Positions 27,301-37,445 are shown, numbered from the stretch's first letter. The stretch: 64,000 nucleotides of DNA from Anaerosolibacter sp. (GCF_029240175.1 NZ_JARBTM010000004.1:1-64000), one strand, 5' to 3'. The notes: generated by a model from the sequence alone, not told the origin. Numbers and translations are program-made.

Positions 27301-28170
27301 ATGTACATAAATTGGTATCCCGGGCATATGAAGAAAACAAAGGAATTGATAAAGGAGCATCTAAAGCTAGTTGATGTCGTGATTGAGCTGCTGGATGCTA
27401 GAATCCCAATCAGTAGCCGAAATCCACAAATTGATGAAGTTGTAGAAGGCAAGCCGCGGGTTATTGTGATGAATAAAAGTGATCTATCGGATTCTAAGTT
27501 AACAAATCAATGGATTCGTTTTTTTAAAGAACAAGGAATAGATGCGATTCCTGTTAATTCTCTGAATGGAGAAGGTTTAGAGAAGTTGGTAGAAGCTGTA
27601 CAAGCTGCTGCGAAGGAGAAGATCGATAAGTTGGTTCAGAAAGGAATGAGACCCCGTCCTGTTCGAGCAATGATTGTTGGAATCCCAAATGTAGGAAAGT
27701 CTTCTATCATCAATCGATTAACGGGAAAGAAGAGTGCCAAAACAGGTGATCGTCCTGGTGTGACAAAGGGAAAACAGTGGGTAAGGCTCAAAGGAGACAT
27801 TGAGCTTCTGGATACGCCCGGTATTCTTTGGCCTAAGTTTGAGGATCAGGAAGTGGGCTATAAGTTGGCTTTCACTGGGGCAATCAAAGATGAAGTATTG
27901 GATATCGATACTGTTGCGTTGAGACTTACAGAATATCTTGGAAATACTTATCCTGATATGCTAAAGGGACGATACAAGCTGGCAGATTTGGATGCAGAAC
28001 CACTAAAGAACTTAGACAACATTGCGATGAAGAGAGGTTGTATATTTTCAGGAGGTAGAATAGATTATAGCCGAGTTGCAAATATTATCCTCGATGAATT
28101 TAGAAGTGGTAAAATTGGATATATTACCTTAGAAAAACCTGAGGACTTTAAAGACACTAATGTTGAATAG
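27301..28170 (+). CDS. rbgA: Ribosome biogenesis GTPase RbgA (YlqF)
   Basis: 289 aa circularly permuted GTPase needed for late 50S assembly. It begins MYINWYPGHMKKTKELIKEH. G4 (MNKSDL, about 57-62) precedes G1 (VGIPNVGKSSIINRLTGKK), then G2/G3 (RPGVTKG; LLDTPGILWPKF). A C-terminal ANTAR-like helical domain binds RNA. ATG 27301 is 8 bases behind GGAG; the GTG at 27292 overlaps the site. The stop is within the following hairpin. Confidence 0.95.
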   Translation: MYINWYPGHMKKTKELIKEHLKLVDVVIELLDARIPISSRNPQIDEVVEGKPRVIVMNKSDLSDSKLTNQWIRFFKEQGIDAIPVNSLNGEGLEKLVEAVQAAAKEKIDKLVQKGMRPRPVRAMIVGIPNVGKSSIINRLTGKKSAKTGDRPGVTKGKQWVRLKGDIELLDTPGILWPKFEDQEVGYKLAFTGAIKDEVLDIDTVALRLTEYLGNTYPDMLKGRYKLADLDAEPLKNLDNIAMKRGCIFSGGRIDYSRVANIILDEFRSGKIGYITLEKPEDFKDTNVE

Positions 28171-28177
28171 TGTCTTT
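28150..28177 (+). terminator. Terminator overlapping the end of rbgA
   Basis: A 10-bp stem (28150-28159 with 28168-28177) that includes the rbgA stop codon, followed by a T-rich tract. Confidence 0.7.
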
Positions 28178-28256
28178 TCTTATGTCACAAGAAAAACATC
28201 GAATGATTTGGTATGTTATAATAAGGTATAGAACTATTTAAGGGGGAGGTTAAGAT

Positions 28257-29063
28257 ATGGATTTTCAAGGAAAGAGTACAAAGGAAGTTGAAAAACAAAT
28301 AAAAGCGATGGATTTAGAGTCAGCTGCTAAACTTATTCCTTTCTTATTAAAAGATGAAAGAAATGGTATTCAAAAACTTGGAGAGAGTTTATCAAAAAAG
28401 TTGGACAAGCATATCAAAGAAAAAGAAAGAATAAGAACTCTATGGTATTATGAGAATGAAATATTCAAATCTGGTGTAAAAATCATTGCAGGAATTGATG
28501 AGGCAGGAAGGGGTCCCCTTGCAGGCCCTGTGGTAGCAGCTGCTGTGATTCTTCCCCAAAACATATTTATTGAGGGTGTTGATGATTCTAAAAAATTGTC
28601 AGAGGCTAAGAGAGAGTTCTTGTATGAGGTCATTAAGGATAAAGCCTTAGGTATTGGTATAGGGGTTATTGATAATCAAGTAATCGATGATATAAATATT
28701 TTTAATGCAACAAAACTAGCCATGGGTCATGCCATCAAAAACCTTAACGTAAGACCTGATTATTTGTTAATTGATGCTGTAAAATTGACCGATATACATA
28801 TTAACCAGCAAGCATTGATTAAGGGTGATAGCAAAAGTATTTCCATTGCAGCGGCTTCGATTATTGCAAAAGTAACCAGAGATCGAATAATTTGTGACTA
28901 TGATAAACTGTATCCCCAGTATGGATTTCGCAATCATAAAGGCTACGGAACAAAAGAACATTATGAAGGTATTGAAAAATATGGAATTACAAACATTCAC
29001 AGAAAAACATTTCTAAAAGGAATCGCAGGTGAATATTTAGGTGAAAATAACCATTTTAAATGA
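28257..29063 (+). CDS. rnhB: Ribonuclease HII with N-terminal extension
   Basis: 268 aa. Removes ribonucleotides from DNA. The catalytic domain starts about residue 75: IIAGIDEAGRGPLAGPVVAA contains the first acidic pair (Asp81, Glu82). DYLLIDAVKL carries the next Asp and SISIAAASIIAKVTRDRI follows. The first 70 residues are a helical extension, as in Bacillus RnhB. AGGGGGAGG before ATG 28257. The 3' end overlaps the next gene by 23 bp. Confidence 0.95.
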   Translation: MDFQGKSTKEVEKQIKAMDLESAAKLIPFLLKDERNGIQKLGESLSKKLDKHIKEKERIRTLWYYENEIFKSGVKIIAGIDEAGRGPLAGPVVAAAVILPQNIFIEGVDDSKKLSEAKREFLYEVIKDKALGIGIGVIDNQVIDDINIFNATKLAMGHAIKNLNVRPDYLLIDAVKLTDIHINQQALIKGDSKSISIAAASIIAKVTRDRIICDYDKLYPQYGFRNHKGYGTKEHYEGIEKYGITNIHRKTFLKGIAGEYLGENNHFK

Positions 29064-30549
29064 TCAATTTAAAGGACTACAGTCAGCCAGTATTGAAAAA
29101 AAGGTATTGGGAGCAAATGCTGGACAGGATGGTAACTTCCAGGAAGGTCAAATCATCAAAGCCAAAATCAAAAGCATTTTGAATGAAATGATCTTGCTTG
29201 AATTGGGAAATGGAAAATTTATTGAAGCAAAGTATAAAGATGTTGCTGGACACAATTTGGAAAAAGGCAACACATATCAGTTTATCGTAAAGTCTGGGGA
29301 AGAGGGACAGATTTTAATGAAACTCTTGGCAAGCGAAGGATTGGAAATTCGCCAAGAGGATCTAAGCATTATTAAGTTCCTAGAGCAGACAGGGATCTAT
29401 CCAGATAAGGATAAAATTCAACTGGTAAAACTTTTGTTAAAGGCCGAGATGCCTGTTACAGAGAAAATGCTTTTAGAGATAACGCAAACAAAACTTCAGT
29501 TTGATAAAATCAATGACTTATTAAGCGGCGTGAAAGATGTTGCTGAGGGTCAGCTTCTAGATAAAAATTTAGGGCAAGTGTTAAAGGAATTGATAAAAAA
29601 CCCAGAACAGCAGAGTCATGGCGATACAATAATTCCAATGGATACCCTGGGAGCATCGAAAGCGATGAGTCTAAGTGCTGAATATTCCAGCAAGCTACAA
29701 GAGGGTAAAGATCTAGAATTTTTGTCGCAAGCTGCTGACAATAAAAATAATGAGTTTAGCGGGAATAGCGGGCGAATAAATGTCGAGGGTATGGATTTTG
29801 AGAAAATAATATTCATGCTAAAAAATGGACTCAAAGTCAATTTGAAGAATGCAACGGCGCTAAATAACTTGGTTTTTAGGCAATATCCTATGTCGCGGCA
29901 ATTTGAAGAAATTATCCAAACTTTGATGAATGATGAAAAGACAACGAAGCTTGGAATGAGCCTCAAGGAAACCATATCTAAAATGCAAGATGCTTTAATG
30001 CATCGCAAGCCAGAATTTCAAGAGGCACTTAGGGAGCTATATACAAAGGCTGAATTAATAAAGTTAAAGATGATGTCATTAGAATCAGCTCATCAAAAAG
30101 ATATTGTAAATCAGCTGGAAAACATTAAAAATAATATAGATTTTTTAGGAAAGCTTAATCCCTTGCAAACCTTTTTACAGGTACCTATTGAAATTGGAAA
30201 TATCCATAGAAATCTTGAATTATTTATTGTTCAAGAACGGGGAAAAAGCAAGAAGATTAATCCAAAGGATGTCAAATTACTTGTATCATTGGAAACAAAA
30301 AATATGGCATTTGTTCAAGCCTTAATCGAAATCAAGGAAAAAAGCATAACGTGTAATTTCAGGGTTGAGCATGAACATGCCAGAGCGGTGATCCAATCCC
30401 ATCAAAAAAGTCTTGAAAGCGTATTGATAAAATATGGATTTGTAAATGTGTATTTTCATTATGCAGTAAGCCAGAGGGAGACATATTTAATAAATACAAC
30501 AGATAAAGATGCTGATCTAAAGCACCATTCTGTTGATTTAAAGGTGTGA
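29041..30549 (+). CDS. FliK/YlqG-like hook-length-control-type protein
   Basis: 502 aa, starts GTG 29041 inside rnhB. Between rnhB and an FlhB-like gene, Bacillus has ylqG, an uncharacterised protein, and this is its positional equivalent. The last 100 residues (DVKLLVSLETKNMAFVQALI, then ITCNFRVEHEHARAVIQSHQ) look like the FliK C-terminal domain, which contacts FlhB. The middle is low-complexity and helical. Partnership with the FlhB-like protein next door is a reasonable inference; function unknown. No other flagellar genes lie nearby. Confidence 0.65.
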   Translation: MKITILNDQFKGLQSASIEKKVLGANAGQDGNFQEGQIIKAKIKSILNEMILLELGNGKFIEAKYKDVAGHNLEKGNTYQFIVKSGEEGQILMKLLASEGLEIRQEDLSIIKFLEQTGIYPDKDKIQLVKLLLKAEMPVTEKMLLEITQTKLQFDKINDLLSGVKDVAEGQLLDKNLGQVLKELIKNPEQQSHGDTIIPMDTLGASKAMSLSAEYSSKLQEGKDLEFLSQAADNKNNEFSGNSGRINVEGMDFEKIIFMLKNGLKVNLKNATALNNLVFRQYPMSRQFEEIIQTLMNDEKTTKLGMSLKETISKMQDALMHRKPEFQEALRELYTKAELIKLKMMSLESAHQKDIVNQLENIKNNIDFLGKLNPLQTFLQVPIEIGNIHRNLELFIVQERGKSKKINPKDVKLLVSLETKNMAFVQALIEIKEKSITCNFRVEHEHARAVIQSHQKSLESVLIKYGFVNVYFHYAVSQRETYLINTTDKDADLKHHSVDLKV

Positions 30550-30553
30550 TCAT

Positions 30554-30823
30554 ATGAAAGAGAAAAAACCACTCGTTGCTGCCATAAAGTACGAGGCTGA
30601 AAAGGATCATGCACCTCGCCTCCTGGCAAAGGGGCAAGGGGAAATAGCCGATAAAATTATGGATATCGCTAGAGAACTGGATATTCCAACCTATAAAGAT
30701 GAAAAACTAGTTCGACAGCTTCATCATTTGTCTTTGGGGGAAGAGATACCTCCGGAACTATATCAAGTGGTTGCTGAAGTGTTGGCTTTCATTGTTGATT
30801 TAGATATGAAAGAGGAAAGATAG
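30554..30823 (+). CDS. FlhB-like C-terminal domain protein (YlqH)
   Basis: 89 aa. Matches only the cytoplasmic C-terminal domain of FlhB/YscU export-switch proteins: PLVAAIKYEAEKDHAPRLLA, then GQGEIADKIMDIARELDIPT. The NPTH autocleavage motif of full FlhB is absent and so are its four membrane segments. Such stand-alone domains follow rnhB/ylqG in many Firmicutes. It starts 4 bp after the FliK-like gene and 1 bp separates its stop from yraN. Confidence 0.82.
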   Translation: MKEKKPLVAAIKYEAEKDHAPRLLAKGQGEIADKIMDIARELDIPTYKDEKLVRQLHHLSLGEEIPPELYQVVAEVLAFIVDLDMKEER

Positions 30824-30824
30824 T

Positions 30825-31187
30825 ATGGGAGCACATAATAAGGAAATAGGTATACGCGGTGAGAATATCGCTGTTAAGCATTTATTAAGTCAAGGATATG
30901 TGATACTAGAAAGAAATTATCGTTCACGACATGGTGAGATAGATATTGTCAGTAAGCATAATAATACAATTATATTTGTGGAAGTGAAGACTAGGTCAAG
31001 CTTAGCATATGGAAGGCCTATAGAATCCATTGATTATAAGAAAATAAAGCATTTGCAATATACTGCTCAGGGATACATGCAGTGGAAGGGCCTTTATAAC
31101 CAAGGTTGTCGATTTGATGCCATTGAGGTTGTTATTGGTTCCTTTGGTACTAAACCTAAAATCAATCATATACAGAACATTATTTAG
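30825..31187 (+). CDS. yraN: YraN/UPF0102 family endonuclease-like protein
   Basis: 120 aa. The PD-(D/E)xK-like core is readable: GEIDIVSKHNNTIIFVEVKT gives D, E and K residues. It starts with GIRGENIAVKHLLSQGYVIL. Found across bacteria near rnhB; the role is unsettled, with links to recombination and DNA uptake. Co-transcription with the FlhB-like gene is likely (1 bp gap). Length is normal. Confidence 0.9.
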   Translation: MGAHNKEIGIRGENIAVKHLLSQGYVILERNYRSRHGEIDIVSKHNNTIIFVEVKTRSSLAYGRPIESIDYKKIKHLQYTAQGYMQWKGLYNQGCRFDAIEVVIGSFGTKPKINHIQNII

Positions 31188-31235
31188 TCATATAATATTA
31201 GTGACTTTGACATGAATTGAGGGAGGGGGAAGCGT

Positions 31236-31649
31236 ATGGAAAAGGAGATCTTGATAGAGGGCGTAGATGAGAGGGCGATTACCACCCGCCGAAAAAAGAA
31301 TGGTAAAAGTATATGGAAGACGCTGATCATATTCACGATGTGTATCACTTTGTGGAGTACCATTGTATATTATGGGTATACATATGCAAAAGGTTATATA
31401 GATACCTCGATCAGAAATATTCAGCAGGAAAATGCAATAAATATAAAGGAACTTGGGGAGCGTATTGAGCAAGTAAGTCAAGAGATTGCCAGCTTAAGGG
31501 AAAATATAGCGAATACAGATTCTACAATTTCAAATTCTACAGTGGTGCAGGAAAGAATTGATGAAAAATTAGAAAACCTTGATCTACAGCTGCAGGATCT
31601 AGAGAAAAGCTTAAGAATACTTAAGGAGGCACCAAATGGGCAAAATTAA
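31236..31649 (+). CDS. Single-pass membrane protein with coiled coil, unknown function
   Basis: 137 aa. A basic N-terminus (TTRRKKNGKS) precedes one membrane segment at about residues 29-50 (TLIIFTMCITLWSTIVYYGY). The outer part (about 60-130) is a coiled coil with regular leucines. It is not a recognised family. Strong GAGGGAGGGGG site before ATG 31236. It overlaps the following glycosidase-like gene by 14 bp, so the two are probably made together and may form an envelope pair. Confidence 0.7.
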   Translation: MEKEILIEGVDERAITTRRKKNGKSIWKTLIIFTMCITLWSTIVYYGYTYAKGYIDTSIRNIQQENAINIKELGERIEQVSQEIASLRENIANTDSTISNSTVVQERIDEKLENLDLQLQDLEKSLRILKEAPNGQN

Positions 31650-32682
31650 CGTTTTTTTGCTCTACTTGCTTGCACCATTTATAGCACTTTTTCTTGTAGG
31701 CTATGATTTTCAGGAGGATAGTAAGAAACTAGAACTTCCAATGGAGTTTGTTGGAGAACAGATGGATACATTGGATAGTGAGATAGAAAAGTTAGAGCGA
31801 AAAGTTGATGATTTGGGAATGATAATTGATCGGCAGACAGAGGTCTTCAATGTGCAAGATGAGCAAATAGCTCACCTTTCTGAGTCTAGTTCATCCCATA
31901 AAGAACTTTCTGACGATATATATGAAAAAAAAATATTGGATATGCTTGGACCTGCCACGGAAAATTATAGGTCAGATCGAGTGGAAATTAAAATTTTTCC
32001 ATTGGCTGAGCTTGGTTATAGAGGATATATTGCAAAGGTTAAATTGTTTGATCCAAAGGCTTTTAAAGTGGTCCTAGGGAAGGACCGATTGGGTGAGTTG
32101 GAAACTATTTCGAGTGCTGCAAAACGTAAGAATGCTATTCTTGCCATCAATGGGGGTGGGTTTTATACGGAAAAAAGGAGTGGAACGCCGTATGCTCAAA
32201 TGATTGGTAATACAGTCATTGATGGAATGCTAGTTGAACCCTTCAACGGCTACCCTGGAGATTTATTCTTTGCTGGGATTAATAAAAGCGGACAGGTTAT
32301 CGGGACTGTACCTAAAACAGAGTCCGATCTTATGGAGCTGCAGCCTTATCAGGGAACGAGCTTTATACCCGTTTTATTGCAGCGAGGTAAAAAAGTAGAA
32401 ATACCAGAAAAGTGGAAGAAAACAAATCAACCTAGAACAATTATTGGTAAGTATGCCAATGATGACTTGATTATGATTGTTATTGATGGCAGACAGGGAA
32501 ATTGGAGCGTTGGTGTAACACTGGAACTCTTACAGGACAAACTTCTGACCCTAGGCGTTAAGGAAGCCTACAATCTAGATGGTGGTGGCTCAAGTGCCAT
32601 GTATTATGATGGTAAGGTACTAAACAGACCTTCCGATGGAAAAGAAAGACCTGTGGCAAATCACATTGTCATATTGCCCTAG
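31636..32682 (+). CDS. Phosphodiester glycosidase (NAGPA/DUF2233) domain protein
   Basis: 348 aa. An N-terminal membrane anchor (about residues 5-22) and a short coiled coil precede a NAGPA domain from about residue 130: AILAINGGGFYTEKRSGTPY, then PRTIIGKYANDDLIMIVIDG and AYNLDGGGSSAMYYDGKVLN. This domain removes GlcNAc-1-phosphodiester or similar sugar phosphates, often from wall polymers or exopolysaccharide. Its target is not predictable. It is translationally coupled to the membrane coiled-coil gene, which suggests action at the outer face of the membrane. Confidence 0.88.
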   Translation: MGKINVFLLYLLAPFIALFLVGYDFQEDSKKLELPMEFVGEQMDTLDSEIEKLERKVDDLGMIIDRQTEVFNVQDEQIAHLSESSSSHKELSDDIYEKKILDMLGPATENYRSDRVEIKIFPLAELGYRGYIAKVKLFDPKAFKVVLGKDRLGELETISSAAKRKNAILAINGGGFYTEKRSGTPYAQMIGNTVIDGMLVEPFNGYPGDLFFAGINKSGQVIGTVPKTESDLMELQPYQGTSFIPVLLQRGKKVEIPEKWKKTNQPRTIIGKYANDDLIMIVIDGRQGNWSVGVTLELLQDKLLTLGVKEAYNLDGGGSSAMYYDGKVLNRPSDGKERPVANHIVILP

Positions 32683-32789
32683 GCAGTGGTAGTTAGGTCA
32701 ATGAATTAGACTGCAGTGAACATGTGAATATGGTTATAAATAAATCTAATGATCTATACGACTTTTAGAAGACTGATTGAGGAGATATA

Positions 32790-33386
32790 ATGGAAGAAGT
32801 TTGGAAGATATTACGACATCTAACTGGTGGTATATATGTACCTGATGAGCTAAAGGATATGTCAATAAAGATTATGCATATCAGTGATACGCCTTCAATG
32901 ATTTACAGGGATCTTATCCGACTGATAAAAACTGTGAAACCTCATGTTCTAATTCATACAGGTGATATTGCGGATGAGGTAAAACTTGAGATGCTTCCTT
33001 ACCATGTTCAGAAATATAAAGCACGAGCAAATCACTTTTTGAAATCCATTAGTCCTTATGTTCAAGATAGAATCATTGTTACCTTAGGCAATCACGATTG
33101 TAGAGAGGCGTTGCATCCACTGGCTAAGCTGGAGATTTATGAACAGAGTACGCTGCTAGATATTTATGGGATAAAAATTAGTATCTCCCATTATTATGAA
33201 AAACTTCATGATGAAAGTGCGTTTTTTATGTATGGTCATTGTCGAGGAAACAACGATGATCCAAGGTATCTTGATGGTATTGATAGCATAAATATAATCA
33301 AGGTAGATAACTTAGAAGTCATTAAGCTTCTATATCCTGCAGGCACTGATGACTATAGGTTTAGAAAAAGTAAGATAGGTATATAG
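32790..33386 (+). CDS. Calcineurin-like metallophosphoesterase
   Basis: 198 aa. The metal-binding motifs are visible: IMHISDTPS (D-x-H variant, with ISD then T), LIHTGDIADE (GD), TLGNHDCRE (GNHD) and MYGHCRGNND (GH). The first motif is altered (ISDTPS instead of ISDxH), so catalysis may differ. It could hydrolyse nucleotides or phosphoproteins; unknown. GAGGAG before ATG 32790. It lies 12 bp before the next gene, forming a likely two-gene operon. Confidence 0.75.
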   Translation: MEEVWKILRHLTGGIYVPDELKDMSIKIMHISDTPSMIYRDLIRLIKTVKPHVLIHTGDIADEVKLEMLPYHVQKYKARANHFLKSISPYVQDRIIVTLGNHDCREALHPLAKLEIYEQSTLLDIYGIKISISHYYEKLHDESAFFMYGHCRGNNDDPRYLDGIDSINIIKVDNLEVIKLLYPAGTDDYRFRKSKIGI

Positions 33387-33398
33387 AGGGGGAAAAAC

Positions 33399-34409
33399 AT
33401 GATATCCATATTAAGGAATGGACCTAAAATAATTGTGTTTAATAGTTTTTATATAGACAAACTAGTGGAAGCAATATCAGGGCAATTCGGTGGAATTGTA
33501 TCAGAGCTTAATGCTGCATTTGAGACAGCAGAGGAAGATCACACGATTGTACTTTTATGTGATCCAGGCAAGAAAAGCATCCAAATATCCGATATTAAAG
33601 AGACCATTGTTGTGCCACTTCCTTCAGATAAACTGTTTTCTTGCCTCATCAACACAAAAATATCCTATTTAATTGAAGATTCTCATATCTCTCCTGGCCT
33701 GTTGATTATGAGAACAGTGGGAGATCATAATCGGATTATTAACAGTGTTAGCGAAACTTATCAAGGCAGTATACTCCCATTAAATGAATGTTTCAATAGA
33801 GGAATGGCAAATCAGTCTATTATTAGTTTCACAAATCATCCAGTGAATAGAAATTTGAGTCTAGAAGACCTACATACAAAACATGTTCTAATCGATATGG
33901 ATGTTTATAAACTGCAACGGAAAATGAGAAGTCAAGTGCTACACTTTTTTAATGAAGGCTTTCAAGATAAGAATTGGTATGACTTACAGATTCGTATTTT
34001 TGACAGGTACAGTCAATATATGCTTCATTATGAACGACTATTACTGATATTGGATGCCTTGGATGTGGGATTGATTTTAGGTGAGTCGTGGGGTAAGGAT
34101 CATCCCAGGTTCCTAATGTCTGTGTTGGTATATCAGGTAAGATTATTTACACTTCTGGACCCTATTGAGATTAAGAAAATTCTTATAGGGCTAGAGCATT
34201 TAGATGATGGAACAAGGATTATCGATTTGGATTTGATCTATCGGGGGAACAAGATAGAATGGCCTCGGGCGATTGGAGAGAACAAACAACAAAAGAGTCG
34301 GAATGCTTTGGGCATGATTTATCGTAAGGAAGTCTTAAGTAAATTAAACGAGGAAGAAAAGAATGTACTTACTATTTTAGAAGAAAAGGTAATAGAGTCC
34401 AGATACTAG
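33399..34409 (+). CDS. Unrecognised conserved-looking cytoplasmic protein
   Basis: 336 aa, not recognised. No signal peptide or membrane segment. The N-terminal 60 residues alternate beta and helix (KIIVFNSFYIDKLVEAISGQ; HTIVLLCDPGKKS). The C-terminal half is helical with a patterned segment DLQIRIFDRYSQYMLHYERL. Codon use and base composition match the flanking chromosome. It is in a probable operon with the phosphoesterase and ends before a strong terminator, so it is chromosomal rather than part of the element. Confidence 0.6.
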   Translation: MISILRNGPKIIVFNSFYIDKLVEAISGQFGGIVSELNAAFETAEEDHTIVLLCDPGKKSIQISDIKETIVVPLPSDKLFSCLINTKISYLIEDSHISPGLLIMRTVGDHNRIINSVSETYQGSILPLNECFNRGMANQSIISFTNHPVNRNLSLEDLHTKHVLIDMDVYKLQRKMRSQVLHFFNEGFQDKNWYDLQIRIFDRYSQYMLHYERLLLILDALDVGLILGESWGKDHPRFLMSVLVYQVRLFTLLDPIEIKKILIGLEHLDDGTRIIDLDLIYRGNKIEWPRAIGENKQQKSRNALGMIYRKEVLSKLNEEEKNVLTILEEKVIESRY

Positions 34410-34468
34410 CTTGCATCTACATAAGACGAATCAGAAATGAATAGTAGATAATTATTTTAATAGGGAAG

Positions 34469-34503
34469 GCCTTCGGAATTTGCTTAGATCCGAAGGCTTT
34501 TTT
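34469..34503 (+). terminator. Rho-independent terminator
   Basis: A 9-bp GC-rich stem (34469-34477 with 34489-34497) and TTTTTT. Confidence 0.88.
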
Positions 34504-34532
34504 ATGACTATTTCCAAGGAAATAGTCATAAA
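34501..34532. repeat. Perfect 15-bp inverted repeat next to the terminator
   Basis: 34501-34515 is the reverse complement of 34518-34532 with only AA between. It may be a second terminator or a protein site upstream of comM. Confidence 0.55.
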
Positions 34533-34729
34533 ACTACATGATACTACATATCAAGAACCCATGGTCCATCTGACGCGTGCAAACATGAGATTGTTTAATA
34601 AAAGTGTTTGTTTAGCCTAGAAGAAAGAAAAGAGAATTTATCGAAAATTAAGAAAAAAAGAAGGATAATGGAAAAAGGAATGGAACTATAGAATATGAAA
34701 AGATTTCCAATTGCGCAGAGGTGGAAAAT

Positions 34730-35815
34730 ATGCTGTCAAGAATATTTAGCTGTGTTTTAAACGGACTCGACGGAAGTACCACAGATGTAGAAGTAGATAT
34801 ATCTAATGGACTGCCTGCTCTAAATATTGTGGGGTTACCAGATACTGCTGTAAAAGAATCTAAGGAAAGAATACGTGCTGCCATAAAAAATTCTGGGTTT
34901 GAATTTCCGATGAAAAGGATTACCATAAACTTAGCACCGGCAAACACAAAAAAAGAAGGGACGCATTTAGATTTGCCTATGGCTTTAGGATTGTTAGATG
35001 CTGCAGGTGTTATCAAAAATGACAGCGTTAAGGAGTTTGCTTTCATAGGTGAGTTGTCTCTCAATGGAAAGATTAATAGAGTTACAGGCATACTGCCACT
35101 GGTCATCGCATTAAGAAATAACGGATTTAATAAGATTGTCCTACCAGATGAAAATGCGGCAGAAGGAGCGATTATAAAGGATGTTGAGATATATTCATTT
35201 TCTAATTTATATGAAATTGTCCAATTTTTTAAAGGAGAAATAGCAGCTACTCCGGTACAAAGAAAGTTAATCATTGAACACAACGAAAAAAATGACTCCG
35301 CAGAGGATTTTAGTGAAGTTGTTGGACAAGAGGGCATAAAGCGCGCTTTTCAAATCGCAGCGGCTGGGGGTCATAATATACTTATGATTGGTCCGCCAGG
35401 ATCAGGGAAAACAATGTTAGCAAGAAGATTTCCAAGTATTCTTCCAGATATGACCTATGAAGAAGCAATCGAAGTAACAAAGATTCATAGTGTTGCTGGA
35501 TTGTTGACAAACTACTCTTCCTTGGTAACTACGAGACCATTTAGATCACCTCACCATACGATTTCAAGCATCGCCTTGATTGGTGGCGGACGAATGCCTA
35601 AGCCGGGTGAAGTTTCACTTGCTCATTATGGAATTCTGTTTCTAGATGAGCTTCCCGAATTTCAACGGAATGTACTAGAGGTACTGCGACAGCCAATCGA
35701 GGATGAAGTTGTAACGATATCTAGAATCAATGGAACGCTTACCTATCCTTCTAAATTCATTCTGGTGGCTAGTATGAACCCTTGTGCATGCGGGAACAAA
35801 CTTCAACTGAATTAA
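34730..35815 (+). pseudogene. comM: ComM/YifB-family Mg-chelatase-like ATPase, truncated by element insertion
   Basis: An intact ComM has about 510 aa; here the reading frame is normal for about 355 residues and then ends in foreign sequence (KLQLN, stop). The N-terminal ChlI domain ([20 protein letters not shown], then [19 protein letters not shown]) and the AAA core with Walker [21 protein letters not shown] are present. [20 protein letters not shown] and [20 protein letters not shown] follow. It breaks at [11 protein letters not shown], before the C-terminal helical domain. ATG 34730 follows AGAGGTGG. ComM is a branch-migration helicase used in DNA uptake, so the gene is presumably inactive. 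Confidence 0.92.
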
Positions 35816-37445
35816 GATTTTGAGTGGGAAGAAAATAGAGGGAAAGCGTAATGTTCTCCTTATCAACTAAGACTTCCTTAACAATACTTCTAAGTAATCT
35901 CTTCTTATCTTCAAATGGTAGATACTCATATGTATCATCGAACTGTTCAATGTACTTCATAAAGGTATCGATATTATATGTCTCTTCATAATTGGCGTCC
36001 AATTCAGCAGCAACTTCAAGAAGTTGTTTTTTTATTGCCTTTTTCTGGTCTTCTAATTCTTTAAATCTCCCTTGAATGATTATCTCAGGAAGTGTACCTT
36101 TACCTAGAGCAATAACTAGATTCTTCATTTCCTTATCAATGTTTTCTAATTCAGATTGATATTTGCTTCTCTGAGCAATAAGAGGGACACGCTTATTATC
36201 TAAATCGTCGTTAGAGCTCTCTAGAAGCTCTGTTATAAACTCTTTGTTACTGCATAGGCCAGAGATATGTTTTACGATCATCTCTTCCAACAGATCAGCC
36301 CTTATGTTTGTATTATCACATAGGACTTTTGATCTCTGTTCCTTGGTAAGACATCTATAATATCTAAACTTTCCTTTACTATCATCAGTTGTTTTCTTTG
36401 AAGTAAAAATAGACATAGAAGAATTACAGCGGCCGCATCTTACTAAACCGGTCAGAGGAGAAATAGCACTCTTACCTAGTCTAGGTGGAGTTGATTGGTT
36501 CTGTAAAAGTTTATGCTGCACCTTCGTAAATACCTTTCCAGGAATAAATCCTTCATGATCACCTATAACCAGGATCCACTCATCTTCATTTCTTTCCCGC
36601 GTCGTTTTATTATGTGGCTTTCTCCGGTTGTAAAACATTAAACCATGGGTACCATCAAAATCATTCTTGGAATTAACGATTTGAACTTTAGTATGGTTCT
36701 TAAAATATTCATACGCGTCCAGGTCAGCGATACAATATAGAGGATTCTGTAGAATACGAGCCATCTGACTTGTGGACCAAGAACTATTGTTTTTAGTTTG
36801 ATAATTATTAAGAGGATCATTAGCTCTGAAGGTAACATTTCGGATTGAACCATCTGATTCTAGGAACCAATCATAGAATTCTCTTACAATAGCCGATTCT
36901 TCATTATTAATTATTAGCTTGGACACTTTTTTGTTTCGGCCGTAGTTATCTGTAACTTCTTTATGTACATCAAAAGCAAAGGGAACAGGACCACCATTCC
37001 ATTTTCCCATCTTAGCCCTGTCAATCATATTATCCCGTACACGTTCAGCTATAGTTTCTCGTTCTAGCTGGGCAAATACTGCGGTAATATACATCATAGC
37101 TCTACCCATTGGTGAAGTAGTATCAAAGTTGTCTTTGATACAAATAAAGCCTACACCGAGGCCATCTAACTCTTCGACAAGGGAGGAGAAGTCATTAACA
37201 CTTCTAGAAATCCTATCAAGCTTATAGCAGATAATATAATCAATCTTTCTATTCTTGGCATCTCTCATCATTCTTTCAAAATCTGGCCTGTCCAAAGTCT
37301 TTCCAGAGAAATCATAATCTTCATAAACAATATAATCCCATCCCCGCATTTCACAGAGTGATATCCCGCGCTTTGTTTGATTCTCAATTGATTCACCTTT
37401 ATCGGTGGCCTTTGATTTTCTAACATATATGCCAGCTGTTGCCAT
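35769..37445 (-). CDS. Large serine recombinase (integrase) of the element
   Basis: 558 aa. N-terminal resolvase domain with the catalytic serine in [19 protein letters not shown] (Ser11) and conserved [17 protein letters not shown]. Then a recombinase domain ([14 protein letters not shown]), a zinc ribbon ([10 protein letters not shown] with later YYRCL and LCDN) and a coiled coil near 440-490. Such enzymes integrate phages and ICEs into one attB site without cofactors. It lies at the left end of the element, facing comM. Its last seven codons (RMHKGSY) and stop are read from the comM side of the junction. Confidence 0.94.
   Translation of the reverse strand: MATAGIYVRKSKATDKGESIENQTKRGISLCEMRGWDYIVYEDYDFSGKTLDRPDFERMMRDAKNRKIDYIICYKLDRISRSVNDFSSLVEELDGLGVGFICIKDNFDTTSPMGRAMMYITAVFAQLERETIAERVRDNMIDRAKMGKWNGGPVPFAFDVHKEVTDNYGRNKKVSKLIINNEESAIVREFYDWFLESDGSIRNVTFRANDPLNNYQTKNNSSWSTSQMARILQNPLYCIADLDAYEYFKNHTKVQIVNSKNDFDGTHGLMFYNRRKPHNKTTRERNEDEWILVIGDHEGFIPGKVFTKVQHKLLQNQSTPPRLGKSAISPLTGLVRCGRCNSSMSIFTSKKTTDDSKGKFRYYRCLTKEQRSKVLCDNTNIRADLLEEMIVKHISGLCSNKEFITELLESSNDDLDNKRVPLIAQRSKYQSELENIDKEMKNLVIALGKGTLPEIIIQGRFKELEDQKKAIKKQLLEVAAELDANYEETYNIDTFMKYIEQFDDTYEYLPFEDKKRLLRSIVKEVLVDKENITLSLYFLPTQNLNSVEVCSRMHKGSY
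35775..35812. other. Left attachment junction (attL) of integrated element in comM
   Basis: comM similarity is lost within 35795-35812, in the codons for NPCACG. From here rightwards all sequence belongs to the element. The exact crossover dinucleotide cannot be set without the empty site or attR, which lies outside the window. Confidence 0.75.

Noticed and set aside
29041-30823. Part of a flagellar operon
   Set aside because: The FliK-like and FlhB-like genes are the stand-alone ylqG/ylqH types placed after rnhB. No other flagellar genes are present.
35675-35866. A minus-strand ORF across the comM junction
   Set aside because: It has no ribosome site and lies over comM and the integrase, which explain the sequence better.
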